A DNA stretch of 64,000 nt. Source: Marnyiella aurantia. GTDB taxonomy: Bacteria; Bacteroidota; Bacteroidia; Flavobacteriales; Weeksellaceae. Position numbers and translations under genes: made by a program. The notes beneath the pieces were generated by a model. That model saw only the letters and a list, made by a program, of their open reading frames with translations. It made no database searches and had not been told where the DNA came from. This document shows positions 45,216 through 53,251 of the stretch, piece by piece (the stretch's first letter is position 1; each line of letters starts with the position of its first letter). The stretch is from contig NZ_CP059472.1 of NCBI RefSeq assembly GCF_014041915.1, forward strand, positions 2,108,001 to 2,172,000, given 5' to 3'.

Positions 45216-46103
45216 GTGAAATTTCTTATAGTTATTCCCGCACATAACGAGGAACAGAATATTGCATTCTGCCTGGAATCGCTGCGGCACCAAAGTTTTA
45301 CGGATTTTTGTGTTGTGGTTGTCAATGACGGATCTACCGACAGTACTGAAAAAATTGTTCAGGATTTCATAGCCAGGGATTCCAGATTCGGCCTGAAGAA
45401 TCTCGATAAGTCGGTACACGAGCCCGGTGCCAAAGTGGTGCGGACCTTTAACCACGGACTTGCCACTGCAGATCTTGATTTGTTTGATGTCATCTGTAAA
45501 TTCGATGCGGATATTATTTTCCCGGCACATTACCTCCAGAAAGTTCATAATGTGTTCAGTGAAAGTCCGAAAGCGGGTATGGTTTCGGGACTGGTGAGAA
45601 TAAAGAAATCCGTGTTCGAAAAGCAGCTGGCTTACGATTTCAAAGACCAAAAGCGGCAGTGGATTTTTGAGAATTTATCGTCTAAAAACCATGTACGAGG
45701 TCCGGTAAAAGCTTATCGTAAGCAGTGTTTTCTGGATATAGGCGATCTAAGGCCCGTTTTAGGTTGGGATAATATTGATGTGATGCTGGCTAAAAAGAAC
45801 GGTTGGGAAGTACATACCGTCAAAGATTTGTGGGTGAAGCACCTTCGTCCCACAGCGTACAAGTATAAAAGTCAGAAAGCGAAAAAACTGGGTGAGTATT
45901 TTTACAATATAGGGCTCAGTTTGCCTTTGGCGGCTGTATCTTCTGCGAAATCGTCCCTGAAGAACAAATCTCTGTCAGAATTTTTCATTACGATGAATTC
46001 TTATATCGGGCAAAACGGTAACCGGGAACTGACCCAGGAAGAAATCAGGTACATCCGGAATTTGCGGTGGAAGGAAATGTGGCGGAAATCACGCCAGAAG
46101 TGA
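45216..46103 (+). CDS. Glycosyltransferase family 2
   Basis: 295 residues, GT-A fold. Starts at GTG (45216) with KFLIVIPAHNEEQNIAFCL. The nucleotide-binding stretch CVVVVNDGSTDSTEKIV and the metal motif CKFDADIIFP (DxD) are normal; the acceptor side has GWDNIDVMLAKKNGW (ED-like motif altered to DN/ID). The basic helix RNLRWKEMWRKSRQK ends the protein. The stop codon TGA is the first three bases of the perfect palindrome 46101-46120, so the 3' end was probably trimmed or reshaped by the RAYT element next door. Surface-glycan role likely; specificity unknown. Confidence 0.85.
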   Translation: MKFLIVIPAHNEEQNIAFCLESLRHQSFTDFCVVVVNDGSTDSTEKIVQDFIARDSRFGLKNLDKSVHEPGAKVVRTFNHGLATADLDLFDVICKFDADIIFPAHYLQKVHNVFSESPKAGMVSGLVRIKKSVFEKQLAYDFKDQKRQWIFENLSSKNHVRGPVKAYRKQCFLDIGDLRPVLGWDNIDVMLAKKNGWEVHTVKDLWVKHLRPTAYKYKSQKAKKLGEYFYNIGLSLPLAAVSSAKSSLKNKSLSEFFITMNSYIGQNGNRELTQEEIRYIRNLRWKEMWRKSRQK

Positions 46104-46120
46104 CAGGTCATGACCTGTCA
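46101..46120. repeat. Perfect 20-bp palindrome beside the RAYT remnant
   Basis: TGACAGGTCA followed by its exact reverse complement TGACCTGTCA. Such palindromes near RAYT genes are the usual REP-type substrates of these transposases. The first TGA serves as stop for the glycosyltransferase. A smaller palindrome CACGGCCGTG lies at 46138-46147. Confidence 0.75.
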
Positions 46121-46170
46121 AATGTAAGCGCAGATTGCACGGCCGTGTGTCTAAATCAAAAACCACACAA

Positions 46171-46652
46171 ATGCACAGCAGGAAAAGGAACAGAATGCTG
46201 AATTATGATTACAGTCAGGATGGAATCTACTTCATTACGGTATGTACAAAAGACCGCCGCCATTACCTTGGGAAAGTACATTATGCTAAAGTTTATTTAA
46301 ATGATTCCGGACTGGTTGCTAAAAGACAGATTATTTGGCTTGCGGAGCAATATCCTTACATCGAACTTCATAGTTTTGTAGTTATGCCAAATCATGTACA
46401 TCTTCTGTTTCAAATTGACAGATCCAAGGTTGAAAGCGAAGAATTAAAAATTAAGACCGTTTCGTCATTAATGGGTGCCTATAAAACTACCAGTTCTAAG
46501 GGAATTCACCTTATTGGAAATACTGCTTTGCGTGGCAGCGATCTTTTCACGACCATATTGTGCGCAGCAAGGAAGCATATGAGAAAATTTTCCAATATAT
46601 TTCAAACAATCCTGAGAACTGGGAAAAAGACAAATTTAGAGATGAAGAATAA
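46171..46652 (+). pseudogene. REP-associated tyrosine transposase (RAYT, Y1_Tnp), frameshifted
   Basis: Starts MHSRKRNRMLNYDYSQDGIYFITVC and keeps the HUH metal motif MPNHVHLLF. The frame is intact to about 46524 (SSKGIHLIGNTA). From TTTGCGTGG (46527) the expected sequence FAWQRSFHDHIV, then YEKIFQYISNNPENWEKDKF and a stop TAA (46650-46652) continue in another frame. So one base has been lost near 46520-46527, which removes the catalytic Tyr region. The broken frame runs on unstopped into the amidohydrolase, making a 743-codon open frame that is not a true fusion enzyme. Confidence 0.85.
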
Positions 46653-48366
46653 AATGAATATAATTTTCACCCGTACGGGCAAGTCGGGAGTTGTCCCTAC
46701 AGTAATCCTACTACTGTTTTCAATATTGCTTACCGCTCAAAAACCGACCGATCTTATTATTCACAACGCTAAAATCTATACTGTCAATCAAAATTTTGAG
46801 GTGGCAGAAGCAATGGCTGTTTCAAAGGGAAAAATTGTAGCAGTTGGAAAGAACAGCGAAATACTTCAAACCTACAGCTCAAAAAACATTCGGAACCTGC
46901 AGGGACAAGCGGTTTATCCAGGATTTATCGATGCTCACTGTCATTTCACCGGTTACGCTACCGACAAGTGGAAGTGCGAACTTTGGGGAACCAAGTCCTG
47001 GGAAGAGATCATTGACAGAATGATGGCGTATTCCAAAACAGCACCCATGGAATGGCTTTACGGCCGCAGCTGGGACCAGAATAACTGGGCAGTAAAGGAA
47101 TTTCCGGATAAAAGAAAACTTGACCAACTGTTTCCGAACCGCCCCGTGTATCTGAAGAGGGTAGACGGGCACGCCGCAATTGCCAACCAGAAGGCGCTGG
47201 ACATCGCCGGAATTACAGCAAAAACAAAGGTGAAAGGCGGCGAAATAGAAAAGGTGAACGGTAAACTCACCGGCATCCTGATTGATAACGCCATGCTTTT
47301 AGTGGAAAAACATATTCCTGAAATTTCGGACGAACTTGCAATCCGGTATTTTGGTGAGCTTCAGACAGAATGTTTTTCCTACGGTCTGACTTCGCTGCAT
47401 GACTGCGGAATATCGGCCAAAACTTTTGGTCTTTTAGAAAAAGCTCAGGAGCAGGAAATTCTCAAGATGAAAATCTTCGCTTTACTTGAGGATAATAAAG
47501 CTACTTATGATACGTGGATCGGAAAAGGACGTTTTACAAAGGGCAACATCACTTTTGGAGGTTACAAAGTTTATTCAGACGGCGCGCTGGGTTCCAGAGG
47601 CGCTTGCCTGCTGCACGATTATTCCGACAAAAAAGACTGGAAAGGATTCCTACTCAGCGATAAGAAACATTTTAAAAACCTGGCAGAAAAACTCAGCAAA
47701 AGTAATCTGCAAATGTGTACGCACGCAATCGGTGACTCGGCGAACCGTACGATCCTGCAGATTTACGGCGATGTGTTGGCCGGAAAAAACGACAGACGCT
47801 GGCGCATTGAGCATGCCCAGATCGTTGATAAAAGTGATCTCGGGCTGTTCGGTAAGTACAGTGTGATTCCTTCCGTACAGCCTACACACGCTACATCGGA
47901 TATGTACTGGGCAGAATCCCGAATTGGGAAGGAAAGATTAACGCATTCCTATGCCTACCAGGATTTACTGCAGCAAAATGGTTGGTTGCCACTTGGTACT
48001 GATTTTCCGGTAGAGGAAATCAATCCTATAAAGACATTTTATGCGGCTGTGGCCCGGAAAGATGCTAAGAATTTTCCTGCAAACGGTTTTCAGAAGGAAA
48101 ATGCACTCACCAGAGAACAGGCCCTGCGCGGAATGACCATTTGGGCAGCGAAGGCAGCCTTCCAGGAAAAGGAGTTGGGAAGTCTGGAAGTAGGAAAGTC
48201 GGCGGATTTTGTGGTTTTAACTTATGATATTATAGAAGTTCCTGAAGATAGAATATTACAAACATGGGTTTTGGAAACTTACTCGAACGGAATTAGGGTA
48301 TATGATGGAGAGAAATGGCGGCAGGCTTTAAGTGGTTGGACTGAGTACGGAAATTCAAATCCATAA
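46642..48366 (+). CDS. Amidohydrolase family 3 (YtcJ-like) with altered N-terminus
   Basis: About 574 residues from ATG 46642 (a second ATG is at 46654). Metal-dependent TIM-barrel hydrolase: GFIDAHCHFTGYA (HxH ligands), GGYKVYSDGALGSRG, CTHAIGDSANR, EHAQI, PSVQPTHATSDMYW and PLGTDFPVEEINP (metal Asp). It probably hydrolyses an imide or amide in the periplasm. A hydrophobic signal segment VILLLFSILLTAQ is preceded by residues RTGKSGVVPT encoded by a hairpin repeat (46670-46700). The natural start was probably just before the hydrophobic segment and was replaced by sequence from the RAYT element. Substrate unknown. Confidence 0.82.
   Translation: MKNKMNIIFTRTGKSGVVPTVILLLFSILLTAQKPTDLIIHNAKIYTVNQNFEVAEAMAVSKGKIVAVGKNSEILQTYSSKNIRNLQGQAVYPGFIDAHCHFTGYATDKWKCELWGTKSWEEIIDRMMAYSKTAPMEWLYGRSWDQNNWAVKEFPDKRKLDQLFPNRPVYLKRVDGHAAIANQKALDIAGITAKTKVKGGEIEKVNGKLTGILIDNAMLLVEKHIPEISDELAIRYFGELQTECFSYGLTSLHDCGISAKTFGLLEKAQEQEILKMKIFALLEDNKATYDTWIGKGRFTKGNITFGGYKVYSDGALGSRGACLLHDYSDKKDWKGFLLSDKKHFKNLAEKLSKSNLQMCTHAIGDSANRTILQIYGDVLAGKNDRRWRIEHAQIVDKSDLGLFGKYSVIPSVQPTHATSDMYWAESRIGKERLTHSYAYQDLLQQNGWLPLGTDFPVEEINPIKTFYAAVARKDAKNFPANGFQKENALTREQALRGMTIWAAKAAFQEKELGSLEVGKSADFVVLTYDIIEVPEDRILQTWVLETYSNGIRVYDGEKWRQALSGWTEYGNSNP
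46670..46700. repeat. Imperfect inverted repeat inside the amidohydrolase coding region
   Basis: GTACGGGCAA (46673-46682) pairs with TTGTCCCTAC (46691-46700) with 8 of 10 matches around an 8-base loop; it begins with the palindrome CCCGTACGGG (46670-46679). It resembles REP-type RAYT-linked palindromes and sits 17 bases after the RAYT stop. Confidence 0.6.
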
Positions 48367-48439
48367 TTTATTGAGTCCATCGGACAACAAAGCTGTGTAT
48401 CTGGAACTTAGTAAAAACTGCGTCGCTAATAGTCAAGAT

Positions 48440-48469
48440 AACCTTAACCTTAACCTCAACCTTAGCCTT
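48440..48469 (+). repeat. Hexanucleotide tandem repeat ending in a TTG start codon
   Basis: Five units: AACCTT, AACCTT, AACCTC, AACCTT, AGCCTT. The TTG start codon of the next gene is made of the last two T of the array and the following G. Confidence 0.75.
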
Positions 48470-49505
48470 GAAAAAAATCGCCTACATAGAAATAGATACC
48501 CATGCCGAGATTGCTGGTAATTTTATGCAGCTTATGCAGGATTCTGCAGAGTTTGAAGTTGATTATTATTTATCAGAAAAAGTTTTTAAGCAGATTGAGA
48601 AACCGTCCATAAACAGTATTATTACAATACCTGATGAGCTTCTGGGAATGCTGAAAGTCCGAAAATATGATTTGGTGATTATCGGCACCGCGCACCGTTA
48701 TTTCAATGTGTTTAAAAAGATTTCGCAACGTTACAATACAGCTATAATTGTCCACAATCAGAATTTTGGGCGATTAAAAAAACTGCAGTTGTTTGTTAAA
48801 ATTTTTCAGGAAGATTTGGCGTACCGTTTAAAATTGCTTCTGAAAGAAGGCTTGCTGGCTGCAACACATCTTCACCATCAAGCCAGTCACCTGCTGCTGC
48901 TGGAATCAAGTGCTGGAAAAGAGGCTTTCAAACCGCTGCCTGTTCTGTTCAATGAATTTAACAATACAAATAATTCAGAAACCCTTACCATTGTAATTCC
49001 GGGCTCGGTTTCACAGCAACGCCGCGATTATGCGGGAGTATTGCAAAAACTCAGACATTTCAGAACTGAAGTTGAAGTGGTTTTCCTGGGGAAAGCTGCC
49101 GGACCGGAACTTAAAAGGATTATTGAATTTGTAGAGGTAAAACCAGAAAACGTGAAGCTCTATTATTTTACTGAAAAGGTAGAGCCAAAAGCGTTTGAGT
49201 TATGGATGCAGAAAGCCTCCGTGCTTTGGTGCCCGCTACAACCTAAATCTACTTTTTTCAGCCAAAAAGAAACGTATGGATATTCAAAGATGACCGGTAA
49301 TTTAGGTGATGCTGTCCGGTTTGGTAAATGTGCAGTCTTCCCCAAAGATTACCCTGCGCACGACCATCGATTTATCTTTACCGAAAAAGAAAATATTGAA
49401 GAGCAGTTAATTCTTGCTTCGGAATTTAGATTTGATTTTCAGAAGGAATTTTCAAAACAGGCAGTAGCAGATTCGTTGCACAGCGCATTACGGTCACTGG
49501 TCTAA
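48468..49505 (+). CDS. Putative glycosyltransferase-like surface polysaccharide protein
   Basis: 345 residues, not firmly assigned. Opens MKKIAYIEIDTHAEIAGNFM. A GT-B-like pattern is suggested by the two Rossmann halves: KYDLVIIGTAHRYFNVF in the first, TLTIVIPGSVSQQRRDYAGV in the second, and C-terminal GNLGDAVRFGKCAVFPKDYP, which resembles the donor-site loop of GT4-type enzymes. No signal peptide. It begins at a TTG within a hexamer repeat; no ATG is available before codon 20. Neighbouring flippase and GT genes suggest polysaccharide work. Confidence in the enzyme class is low. Confidence 0.6.
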   Translation: MKKIAYIEIDTHAEIAGNFMQLMQDSAEFEVDYYLSEKVFKQIEKPSINSIITIPDELLGMLKVRKYDLVIIGTAHRYFNVFKKISQRYNTAIIVHNQNFGRLKKLQLFVKIFQEDLAYRLKLLLKEGLLAATHLHHQASHLLLLESSAGKEAFKPLPVLFNEFNNTNNSETLTIVIPGSVSQQRRDYAGVLQKLRHFRTEVEVVFLGKAAGPELKRIIEFVEVKPENVKLYYFTEKVEPKAFELWMQKASVLWCPLQPKSTFFSQKETYGYSKMTGNLGDAVRFGKCAVFPKDYPAHDHRFIFTEKENIEEQLILASEFRFDFQKEFSKQAVADSLHSALRSLV

Positions 49506-49508
49506 CCG

Positions 49509-50993
49509 TTATTTTCCTGGTTTAAATATACTCCGAATAAATTTTTTATTCACATAATCGTGAATTGGGAAAATTTTCAGGAAATGGTTACCAATATAGA
49601 TCATCACCAGAACAATGAAGGGCTTGTAGATCAGGTTCAGGAAGTTATTGCTGAAATCCGGCAGAATGATGGCTACAGTAATCGCCATCGTTGTAATGAT
49701 GGACACAAATATCATTTCAATTGTCAGGGGATGTACCTTAAATTTATAATAGTTGAAACTGATCTTCACGATATTGTACAGTGTAAGCGAAATGGCTGTA
49801 GCCAGAGCCACCCCGGCAATTCCAAGTCCCGTATGCTGCAGGAAATAGTAATTCAGTCCAATCGTAAGAACCGCCAGGAAAATCATGAAGACGATATTGT
49901 AGCGGTAGTATTTGGACATTGAAATAATGTTCCCGTTGAAACCTGTTGCCAGATCGAAAAGTATTGCCGAGCCTAAAATCCAGATCACGGGTTCAGATTC
50001 GCGCAGCATGGTTCCGTTTTTTATAAAGCTCACTAAATAAGGGAAGCCAACGAGCAGACATGAAAACAGTACAGCACCAAGAAAGAAGAGGCTCAGCGAC
50101 GTCTTCTTATGGAAACGGTCCAGCTCCTCCATGTCATTTTCAGCGATACTTTTGTTGATGATAGGCGCGGAGATATTGAAGAGTCCGAGCTGCGGTATTG
50201 ATATAAGCGAAATCATGGCGAAAAGGGTAGAGTAAATTCCCAGTTCTTCCATTCCGAGCGCGTTTCCAATCATGAATTTATCGATCTTAATCGCGATATA
50301 GTTTCCGATGTTTCCCAAAAACCCAAAGAAACTGTAGTTCAGTATATCCTTCCAAAGACCGTCTTTTTTTACATAAGCTGTACTGAGGTCCGGTTTTAGG
50401 TTTTCCAGCGAGTTGGCATATACAAAGTAGCCAATAGTTGACATTGTAAACATCGCAAAGAAAAATCCGAAGGCCGTGGGCTGGCTCATCCCCAGGAAAA
50501 TAAAGAGGCAGAAAGCACCCAGATTGGCCAGTTTTGGAAATATATTCTCAAAAATATTGGGGACTACAATTCTTTTGTAGTTGGAGACATACCTGTTCAG
50601 GACGTGTGATATAGCAAGCACCAGCACGAGGGCCAGGATAATATACTTCAGTTTCCACCACGCCTCCTGTTTATATTCGGGAAAAAGGTAATGAAACAGC
50701 AGGAAAAGCGCTGTGAAAACCCCGAAATTGAACAGAATGCCGGCAAGGGAAAGCGACAGTACATTTTGATGCTTACCTTCTTTTTGAGTCTGATGGAAGA
50801 ATTTTACATTGGCATAAGAAAGTCCGAAAACGACAACCGGAACCATAATTTCGGCTGTTGTAAGGATGTAGCTCAGCTTACCGTAAAAAGCGAAATCGTA
50901 TGGAAAAACGAAATAGGTTGAAAGTGCGCCCAGGATAAATCCCAGATAGCCTATAACTGTATATTTAAAACCCTGTCTTGCTACTACACTCAT
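49509..50993 (-). CDS. Polysaccharide flippase (Wzx/MATE-type)
   Basis: 494 residues, almost entirely membrane helices (about 14), e.g. YTVIGYLGFILGALSTYFVF, FGVFTALFLLFHYLF and ALVLVLAISHVL. Opening helix with VARQGFKYTVIGYLG matches oligosaccharide flippases of the MVF superfamily, which move lipid-linked oligosaccharide across the inner membrane. GT genes at 45-49 kb could supply its substrate. It is divergent from ribB; a -7 box (51094-51101) and an inverted repeat lie in between. Confidence 0.88.
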   Translation of the reverse strand: MSVVARQGFKYTVIGYLGFILGALSTYFVFPYDFAFYGKLSYILTTAEIMVPVVVFGLSYANVKFFHQTQKEGKHQNVLSLSLAGILFNFGVFTALFLLFHYLFPEYKQEAWWKLKYIILALVLVLAISHVLNRYVSNYKRIVVPNIFENIFPKLANLGAFCLFIFLGMSQPTAFGFFFAMFTMSTIGYFVYANSLENLKPDLSTAYVKKDGLWKDILNYSFFGFLGNIGNYIAIKIDKFMIGNALGMEELGIYSTLFAMISLISIPQLGLFNISAPIINKSIAENDMEELDRFHKKTSLSLFFLGAVLFSCLLVGFPYLVSFIKNGTMLRESEPVIWILGSAILFDLATGFNGNIISMSKYYRYNIVFMIFLAVLTIGLNYYFLQHTGLGIAGVALATAISLTLYNIVKISFNYYKFKVHPLTIEMIFVSIITTMAITVAIILPDFSNNFLNLIYKPFIVLVMIYIGNHFLKIFPIHDYVNKKFIRSIFKPGK

Positions 50994-51093
50994 CTACCGG
51001 AATTATAGGATCATTGTCAAAGGCTGCGAAGTCATACGGGAACAATAAATATAGTAATCCAGACCGGACCGCAGCATCAGCACAAACAAGAGG

Positions 51094-51101
51094 CAAAGAT
51101 A
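51094..51101 (-). promoter_or_regulatory. -7 box for the flippase gene
   Basis: On the minus strand TATCTTTG. No TTG lies at the -33 position; instead the 24-bp inverted repeat 51107-51130 occupies that region. Confidence 0.45.
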
Positions 51102-51106
51102 GAAAA

Positions 51107-51130
51107 ATATGTTAATAATTGTTAACATAT
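51107..51130. promoter_or_regulatory. 24-bp inverted repeat, possible operator
   Basis: ATATGTTAA (51107-51115), 6-base centre TAATTG, TTAACATAT (51122-51130): perfect arms. It lies in the shared flippase/ribB gap and covers the -13 to -36 region of the flippase promoter. Confidence 0.5.
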
Positions 51131-51209
51131 GACTATTTAGTAGAATGATGTGATTAGGAATATTTCGGGAGTTGGGTGAGCTATCCAACTGTTGCCCACA
51201 CTTCAAAAA

Positions 51210-51240
51210 TTGTCATACCCCTTTTAAATCATTATCTTTG
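51210..51240 (+). promoter_or_regulatory. ribB promoter (TTG-N20-TATCTTTG)
   Basis: TTG at 51210-51212, 20-base spacer, TATCTTTG at 51233-51240. Transcription should begin near 51246, leaving only about 13 bases of leader before the ATG at 51259, too short for an FMN riboswitch. Confidence 0.8.
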
Positions 51241-51258
51241 CGCGAAATAAAAGTAAAG

Positions 51259-52383
51259 ATGTCCGATATTAAACTCAATACCATTCCGGAAGCCATAGAA
51301 GACCTGAAAAACGGTAAGATTATCATTGTTGTTGATGATGAAAACCGCGAGAATGAAGGTGATTTTCTTTCAGCCGCGGAACTTACAACACCCGAAATCA
51401 TCAACTTTATGACTATTCACGGTCGCGGGCTCATCTGTACGCCACTGCCGGAAAAACGTTGTGATGAGTTAGGCTTGGACATCATGGTTACACGAAGCAG
51501 CGATCCTAAGGAAACTGCTTTCACCGTCTCTGTAGATCTGTTGGGCGAAGGTGTTTCTACAGGAATCTCTGCCAGCGACCGTTCCAAGACCATTCTTGCG
51601 CTTATGGACGAAAAGACCAAACCTGCCGACTTTATGCGTCCGGGACATATTTTCCCGCTGCGTGCCAAAAAAGGGGGTGTACTGAAACGTGCCGGACATA
51701 CGGAAGCAGCCATCGACCTTACAAAACTTGCCGGCCTGAAAGAAGGAGGCGTTATATGCGAGATCATGAATGAGGACGGTTCCATGGCCCGCCTGCCGGA
51801 ACTGATGGAACTTGCTAACAAGCTGGATCTTAAAATAGTATCCATTGAAGACCTTATCCATTACCAGCTTAAAAAAGGCGACCTTATTGAAAGGATTGAA
51901 GAACGCAAGATAAAGACAATGTACGGCGAGTTCGATTTTTATGCGTTTAAGGAATCAAGCACCGAACAGCTGCACTTCGCATTTACAAAAGGTACATGGA
52001 CTGTAGATGAACCGGTTCTTGTACGTGTTCAGGCTTCCAATTCATATTTCGATGTCTTAAGCAGGCTGATCACAGGTGAAAAGCCTTTACTGGAAAAAGT
52101 AACTTCAATGATCAATGAAGAAGGCAAAGGTGCTCTGATCTTCATCAACAACGTATCCAATTCAGAAAATACAATGCGCAAGCTTCAGCAGTTCCTGGAT
52201 TATCAGGACGGCGCCGAACAGCGTCCGACACTTGCTTCCAATTTCCGGGATTACGGTATCGGAACACAGATCCTGAAGAATTTAGGCATCAACAAATTCC
52301 GCGTCATCACCCAAAGTCCGGATCTTAAACCTCTTGTAGGCGGTTACGATGTTGAGGTTTCCGAAATGGTGGAACTGAAGTAA
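51259..52383 (+). CDS. ribB: 3,4-dihydroxy-2-butanone-4-phosphate synthase fused to a degenerate GTP cyclohydrolase II domain
   Basis: Makes the four-carbon riboflavin precursor from ribulose 5-phosphate. 374 residues. The N-terminal 205 residues are an intact RibB: DDENRENEGDF (acidic metal site), HGRGLICTPL, and KRAGHTEAAIDL (catalytic His). The C-terminal 170 residues follow the RibA fold order (LVRVQASNSYFDVLSRL where RibA has a conserved HSECLTGDVFGS-type segment), but the zinc cysteines and the GTP-binding RxGRGIG-type loop are missing. So cyclohydrolase activity is unlikely and a separate RibA must exist elsewhere. The ATG at 51259 matches the promoter. mazG follows 13 bases later. Confidence 0.9.
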   Translation: MSDIKLNTIPEAIEDLKNGKIIIVVDDENRENEGDFLSAAELTTPEIINFMTIHGRGLICTPLPEKRCDELGLDIMVTRSSDPKETAFTVSVDLLGEGVSTGISASDRSKTILALMDEKTKPADFMRPGHIFPLRAKKGGVLKRAGHTEAAIDLTKLAGLKEGGVICEIMNEDGSMARLPELMELANKLDLKIVSIEDLIHYQLKKGDLIERIEERKIKTMYGEFDFYAFKESSTEQLHFAFTKGTWTVDEPVLVRVQASNSYFDVLSRLITGEKPLLEKVTSMINEEGKGALIFINNVSNSENTMRKLQQFLDYQDGAEQRPTLASNFRDYGIGTQILKNLGINKFRVITQSPDLKPLVGGYDVEVSEMVELK

Positions 52384-52396
52384 ATAAGGTGATTTG

Positions 52397-53176
52397 ATGA
52401 ACTCTAAAGCAGAAAAGTTAGAAGCTTTCTCCCGGCTCCTGGATATCATGGACGATCTGCGGGAGAAATGTCCGTGGGACAAAAAGCAGACCCTTCAGTC
52501 GCTGCGCCATCTTACGCTGGAGGAAGTCTATGAACTTTCGGATGCTTTGCTGGACGAAGATTTACCTGAAATCAAAAAAGAACTTGGCGATGTGCTGCTG
52601 CACTTGGTGTTCTACGCGAAAATAGGCTCCGAAAAAGGAAGTTTTGATATTGCAGATGTCATCAACTCACTGAACGAAAAACTTATTTTCCGCCATCCGC
52701 ATATTTATGGTGATGTAGAGGTGGCTGATGAAGAGGAAGTAAAGCAGAACTGGGAGAAACTTAAACTTAAAGAAGGTAATAAGTCCGTGCTTTCGGGTGT
52801 CTCCAAAGGAACACCGAGTATTGTAAAAGCCTACCGAATCCAGGAAAAGGTAAAGGGTATAGGTTTTGAATTTGCCGATGCTAAAGATGCCTGGAAAAAG
52901 GTAGATGAAGAGCTTGCCGAATTCCATGCAGAGACGGATCCTGTTAAGAAAGAAACCGAACTCGGTGATGTATTCTTTTCACTGATTAATTATGCACGGA
53001 TCTCCGGTCTTAACCCTGATACTGCACTGGAGCGCACTAACAACAAATTTATTTCACGCTTTCAGAAAATGGAGACGATCGCGTCCCAAAGAAAGCTGGT
53101 ACTGTGTGATATTTCTCTTGAAGATATGGATTTGCTTTGGGACGAAGCGAAAACATTTGAGAAATCGGAGCAGTAA
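52397..53176 (+). CDS. mazG: Nucleoside triphosphate pyrophosphohydrolase MazG
   Basis: Hydrolyses (d)NTPs to monophosphates, removing damaged nucleotides and lowering (p)ppGpp. 259 residues from ATG 52397 (a TTG lies three bases upstream). Two MazG repeats with acidic helix bundles: CPWDKKQTLQSLRHLTLEE and VYELSDALLDEDLPEIKKELGDVLLHL in the first half; VDEELAEFHAETDPVKKETELGDVFFSLINYA in the second (each with the EExxE and ELGD motifs). It is cytoplasmic and likely co-transcribed with ribB. A strong terminator follows. Confidence 0.93.
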   Translation: MNSKAEKLEAFSRLLDIMDDLREKCPWDKKQTLQSLRHLTLEEVYELSDALLDEDLPEIKKELGDVLLHLVFYAKIGSEKGSFDIADVINSLNEKLIFRHPHIYGDVEVADEEEVKQNWEKLKLKEGNKSVLSGVSKGTPSIVKAYRIQEKVKGIGFEFADAKDAWKKVDEELAEFHAETDPVKKETELGDVFFSLINYARISGLNPDTALERTNNKFISRFQKMETIASQRKLVLCDISLEDMDLLWDEAKTFEKSEQ

Positions 53177-53218
53177 ACGCAATACGTTTGCAAGCTGAAT
53201 GAAAACCGGTCAGAATGA

Positions 53219-53249
53219 AAAAGCACCTATCTCAAGGTGCTTTTTTTTG
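53219..53249. terminator. Bidirectional terminator after mazG
   Basis: AAAGCACCT (53220-53228), short loop, AGGTGCTTT (53235-53243), T-run of eight. It serves the convergent mazG and DUF779 genes. Confidence 0.9.
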
Positions 53250-53251
53250 AC

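Noticed and set aside
46135-48366. One 743-residue transposase-amidohydrolase fusion protein
   Set aside because: The transposase part is frameshifted and the amidohydrolase has its own start (46642) and signal segment; a real fusion would have to place a transposase before a secretion signal.
48440-48469. CRISPR or telomere-like array
   Set aside because: Units of six bases without spacers and with variations; no cas genes nearby.
51181-51258. FMN riboswitch upstream of ribB
   Set aside because: The promoter leaves only about 13 bases of leader; no room and no conserved RFN helices.
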